Shown here piece by piece: positions 61,036-64,000 of a stretch of DNA of 64,000 bases (positions are counted from its first letter, which is position 1; each line of letters starts with the position of its first letter). The stretch is from Colwellia ponticola. Its GTDB lineage: Bacteria; Pseudomonadota; Gammaproteobacteria; Enterobacterales; Alteromonadaceae. The stretch is from assembly GCF_005885605.1 (NCBI RefSeq), contig NZ_SZVP01000002.1:310001-374000 (forward strand), written 5' to 3'. The notes under the pieces were generated by a model. The model did no database searches. It was given only the letters and a program-made list of their open reading frames with translations, and was not told where the DNA came from. The translations under genes were made by a program, and so were the position numbers.

Positions 61036-62256
61036 GTGCAACGCTCTATTTTTTCTGAACGTAATTATCTAACCTTTTTATGTGGCAGTATATTCTCTAC
61101 TCAAGGGGTTTGGGTACAGCGAATGACACTGGGTTGGATGATGTGGGATCAAACTCACTCAGAAACCTGGTTAGGCATACTGGCTTTTTTAATGTTTTTC
61201 CCCTCTATTGTCGTCGGGCCGTTGTTTGGCGTTATGGTCGATCGTATTAATCGCAGAACGGCTGCGGTTATTACCACGGTGATACTTGCGTTAGTATCAC
61301 TGTTGTTGTCTGTATTAGCCGGGCAACAATTAGTGAATGAATTGATATTAGTGTGTTTTGCTTTTGTTATTGGTATTGCTAATAGTGCTTATCAAGCAAT
61401 ACGATTATCAATAGTGCCTGATTTAGTTAGTTCGGCTAACTTACCCAGAGCCGTTGCTATTAACGCTATTTTATATAATACCTCTCGCTTTATCGGCCCT
61501 ATTCTTGCGGGACTGTTAATTAAGTATGAAAGTAACGCTTTTGCTTTTATGGTGGTTTCTTTTTGCTATATCCCTTTAGTTTTTGCTTATTTATTATTAA
61601 AACTTGAACCCTATCAACCTCGTGATGTAGCCAAGCAATTTACTTTTTTTATGGACATTAAGGCAGGATTTCATTACGCCCTTAATAACGATTTAATTTT
61701 GCGTTTATTAATGCTGATTGCGGTCTCTGCTATTTTAGGGCGAGGTTTATTAGAGATTTTACCTGCCGCGGTTGATGTTCTTTATAGCCGAGGAGTAGAG
61801 GGCTTAGCTTGGCTAAATTCAGCAGCGGGTATTGGCGCTATTATTGCGGGCTTTATTTTATCTGCGTCGAGTTCAAAACGATTATTATTTGCCACGCGTT
61901 TGGGGATCATTAGCTCGGGCTTATTGCTGATTATGTTTAGTTACACCAGTAGTTTTGAATTAGGACTACTGATTGTTGGTGGCTTAGGTTTTTGTGCCAC
62001 AATATGCGGCGTAGGTACGCAATCACTTATTCAAGTTTCGGTAGACAGTGCTTTTAGGGGCAGGGTGCTGAGTTTGTGGGGCTCTATTAATGTTGGCGGT
62101 GGCGCATTAGGTGGTTTGTTATTTGGTGTGTTAACTGATGTTATGGGTTATTCCTTTACCTTGATTACTATCGGGTTATTTAGTGTGGTCATTGCCTATG
62201 TTGCCTCGCGAGGCATTGTGTTACCTGAAATACTTAAACCTGTGGTAGGTAAATAA
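61036..62256 (+). CDS. MFS transporter (enterobactin-exporter/EntS-like group)
   Basis: A 406-residue protein with about twelve membrane helices. It begins ERNYLTFLCGSIFSTQGVWVQRMTLGWMMWDQT, in parts, and has VDRINRRTAAVITT in the loop between helices 2 and 3, typical of the MFS_3 group that includes EntS. The GTG start has an AAGGAG site eleven bases away, slightly long. A TonB-dependent receptor gene follows by about 200 bases on the same strand, which fits, but does not prove, metal-chelate handling. The solute is unknown. Confidence 0.88.
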   Translation: MQRSIFSERNYLTFLCGSIFSTQGVWVQRMTLGWMMWDQTHSETWLGILAFLMFFPSIVVGPLFGVMVDRINRRTAAVITTVILALVSLLLSVLAGQQLVNELILVCFAFVIGIANSAYQAIRLSIVPDLVSSANLPRAVAINAILYNTSRFIGPILAGLLIKYESNAFAFMVVSFCYIPLVFAYLLLKLEPYQPRDVAKQFTFFMDIKAGFHYALNNDLILRLLMLIAVSAILGRGLLEILPAAVDVLYSRGVEGLAWLNSAAGIGAIIAGFILSASSSKRLLFATRLGIISSGLLLIMFSYTSSFELGLLIVGGLGFCATICGVGTQSLIQVSVDSAFRGRVLSLWGSINVGGGALGGLLFGVLTDVMGYSFTLITIGLFSVVIAYVASRGIVLPEILKPVVGK

Positions 62257-62458
62257 TGCCTTAGTGATACCCCAGCAATTCCTTAGTTACGGTAGTCGGT
62301 TTACATCAAAACGCCTTTCCATTACGGATGGTTATCATGTGCAATATGTTACTTGCTGCTATACAATATTGATTATTATAGCCATTCTACCTTTTAGCAA
62401 GGTAAGTATGATTGCTTCTATCGTTCAATAAAATAGAAAAACTAAATAGAGAAACGAC

Positions 62459-64000
62459 ATGATTCGAGTTTTATACAGTGCTTTGCCTACGTTATTGCTT
62501 AGCATATCACCTAGTTTATTGGCTGCTGATGAGAGTCATCAGCAAACGACTAAGATAGCAACCAATGCTATTGAAAAAATTACTGTTAAGAGTTCAACGA
62601 CCGCTAATACTAAGCCAGTAGGCACCTTTGACTCGCCTGTATCGAATTTAGAATATGATCCACGTGTTGATTTACAATCTCGTAATATGGCTGAAGCGCA
62701 AGCCGATGTCACCATTCGTGGTGGTATTTTCGAAAGCACAGGCTTTAGGGTAGGCAGCGCAACGTTATTTGATCCGCAAACCGGGCATTATTCTGCTGAA
62801 ATTCCTATTGCTCAGGAAATGTTAAGTAGTGCTGATGTACTTACTGGCGTTGATAATGCGCTTATGGGCGTTAATAGCTCGGTAGGTACAGTGTCGCGTG
62901 ACTGGAAAGAAATAAAAACAGCAGGTAATGCTGCCATTGGCGCAGGTAATAATAACTTCAATCTACAACGAATATACAGTGGCGTCAGTGTGGCACTGGG
63001 AGATGCTAGCGATTGGACGCTTGGTTTAGAAGGGGAATATTCACGCTCTGAAAGTGACGGTACTATAGAAAACGGTGATCACGACTTTGAACGTGTTTCT
63101 GGGCGTATTCAGTTAGTTGGCCCTTCATCACAGACTGACTTGTTTTATGGCTCGCAAGAAAAATTCTTTGGCTGGCCAAATATGTACACGCCTTTTAATT
63201 TTAATGAAACAGAAGACCTTGAAACAAAACTATTCATACTTAATCATAAACAATATTATGGGCAAGATAGCACCTTTGAAGTTTCTACTTATTATCGTCG
63301 TCACAATGACGACTATGTGTTGTCTCGTGAAAACCCTAGTATGTTTCAAGCTTTTCACGAAACTGAGGTTAAATCGATAGCATTATCTGGTCGTCATGCT
63401 CAAACGGCTGCTTTTGCAGTAAATTACTCTTCACAATTTATTACGGATGAGATTACCTCAACCACGCTTGAAAATAACTTTACCTCACGTAATTATTATA
63501 AGTTGAGTGTTTTACCTGAATACCAGATGGCGCTACAAAATGAGCAACAGTTAACTTTTCGTCTTGGTGCAGCCTTTGACGACACCAATCGAGATCATTC
63601 ACAGGTGTCACTGATTGGTGATATAACCTGGAATAAAATAAATACAGATAACAGCTCTCAAACATTTTACTTGTCGTACGCACAAGCGAGCCAAGTACCG
63701 GGTTATACCGCGATAGGCGGAAGTGAAACTGGCGGTTTATTTAGAAGTAACTATGATCTTGGTCGCGAAAGTACTGAAAATATTGAACTAGGTTTTACAC
63801 TTGATCGGGCAAGCTGGCGTCTTGATTCGGCTATTTTTTATCGACAAGATGATGATTTAACTGATTGGACCTATAGCTTTGATTCAACGTCTGCTCGCTC
63901 GGCAAATGCGGTTGATATTGACACCTTAGGTGTAGAGTTACTAGCGGTGAAGCACTTTGATAACCTAGACATTATTACCAGTTATACCTTTCTTGAAAAA
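62459..64000 (+). CDS. TonB-dependent receptor (partial, runs off the right edge)
   Basis: An open frame from an ATG with no stop before the edge gives 514 residues. It starts with a signal peptide (ending SLLAA), then a plug domain with NTKPVGTFDSP and MAEAQADVTIRGGIFESTGFRVG, and continues into many beta strands of a barrel, for example LGLEGEYSRSESDGT and TFEVSTYYRRHNDDYV. No TonB box with DTxxV is obvious, but KITVKSS near residue 46 could serve. The nearby MFS exporter suggests import of a chelate or vitamin. The substrate cannot be assigned. Confidence 0.85.
   Translation, partial: MIRVLYSALPTLLLSISPSLLAADESHQQTTKIATNAIEKITVKSSTTANTKPVGTFDSPVSNLEYDPRVDLQSRNMAEAQADVTIRGGIFESTGFRVGSATLFDPQTGHYSAEIPIAQEMLSSADVLTGVDNALMGVNSSVGTVSRDWKEIKTAGNAAIGAGNNNFNLQRIYSGVSVALGDASDWTLGLEGEYSRSESDGTIENGDHDFERVSGRIQLVGPSSQTDLFYGSQEKFFGWPNMYTPFNFNETEDLETKLFILNHKQYYGQDSTFEVSTYYRRHNDDYVLSRENPSMFQAFHETEVKSIALSGRHAQTAAFAVNYSSQFITDEITSTTLENNFTSRNYYKLSVLPEYQMALQNEQQLTFRLGAAFDDTNRDHSQVSLIGDITWNKINTDNSSQTFYLSYAQASQVPGYTAIGGSETGGLFRSNYDLGRESTENIELGFTLDRASWRLDSAIFYRQDDDLTDWTYSFDSTSARSANAVDIDTLGVELLAVKHFDNLDIITSYTFLEK

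Noticed and set aside
62257..62458. Cobalamin or other riboswitch before the TonB-dependent receptor
   Set aside because: The gap of about 200 bases shows none of the conserved boxes of known riboswitches that I can recognise.

Overview
The window looks like chromosome from an AT-rich marine gammaproteobacterium of the Alteromonadales, most likely Colwellia or a close relative such as Thalassotalea. This is inferred from base composition, the gene families present (DUF2999 beside HopJ, a CrbS-type symporter-kinase, a DcaP-like porin, mmsAB, glcDEF) and the style of the intergenic repeats. No rRNA, tRNA or CRISPR array was recognised.

Bases 1-13.5 kb hold small-molecule catabolism and its regulators: a MarR regulator and an exported catalase-family protein, an IclR regulator with a GlcG/HbpS-like protein, mmsB and mmsA for valine-type branched acids with a divergent LysR regulator, a LuxR-type response regulator, and a glycolate oxidase operon (glcDEF) facing its own GntR/FadR regulator. 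Palindromic operator-like pairs lie upstream of the MarR, IclR and GntR genes.

Bases 13.5-29.2 kb form an uptake and activation block. A sodium-symporter/hybrid histidine kinase (CrbS-like) faces a DcaP-like porin, followed by a complete branched-chain-amino-acid-type ABC transporter with an acyl-CoA synthetase embedded in it. A PaaK-like CoA ligase, a PaaI-like thioesterase and an isochorismatase-family hydrolase come next. The substrate cannot be read from sequence, but porin, importer, CoA ligases and thioesterase suggest an organic acid. Arrays of palindromic REP/MITE-like repeats sit at 26.1, 29.2 and 48.4 kb.

Bases 33.5-46.9 kb resemble a defence island: a methyltransferase-HNH fusion, a NERD nuclease-like protein with zinc ribbons, a type II restriction-modification pair (C5-cytosine methyltransferase and Eco47II-like endonuclease), a second PD-(D/E)XK-like protein, an ASCH protein, and a self-contained three-gene unit coding for a SLOG-4TM protein, a WD40/2TM/PH-like protein and a TIR protein. 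The pairing of a TIR enzyme with a SLOG sensor fused to membrane helices parallels Thoeris logic, but the domain layout is different, and this is the best candidate for an undescribed system here.

Bases 47-64 kb return to housekeeping and accessory functions: a DEAD-box helicase, an aldehyde dehydrogenase, a chemoreceptor with a haem-binding CxxCH motif, a MoxR/VWA pair, a tandem universal stress protein, several small conserved proteins, an MFS exporter and the start of a TonB-dependent receptor that runs off the window. A 55-codon gene with a structured leader was found at 57.06 kb.
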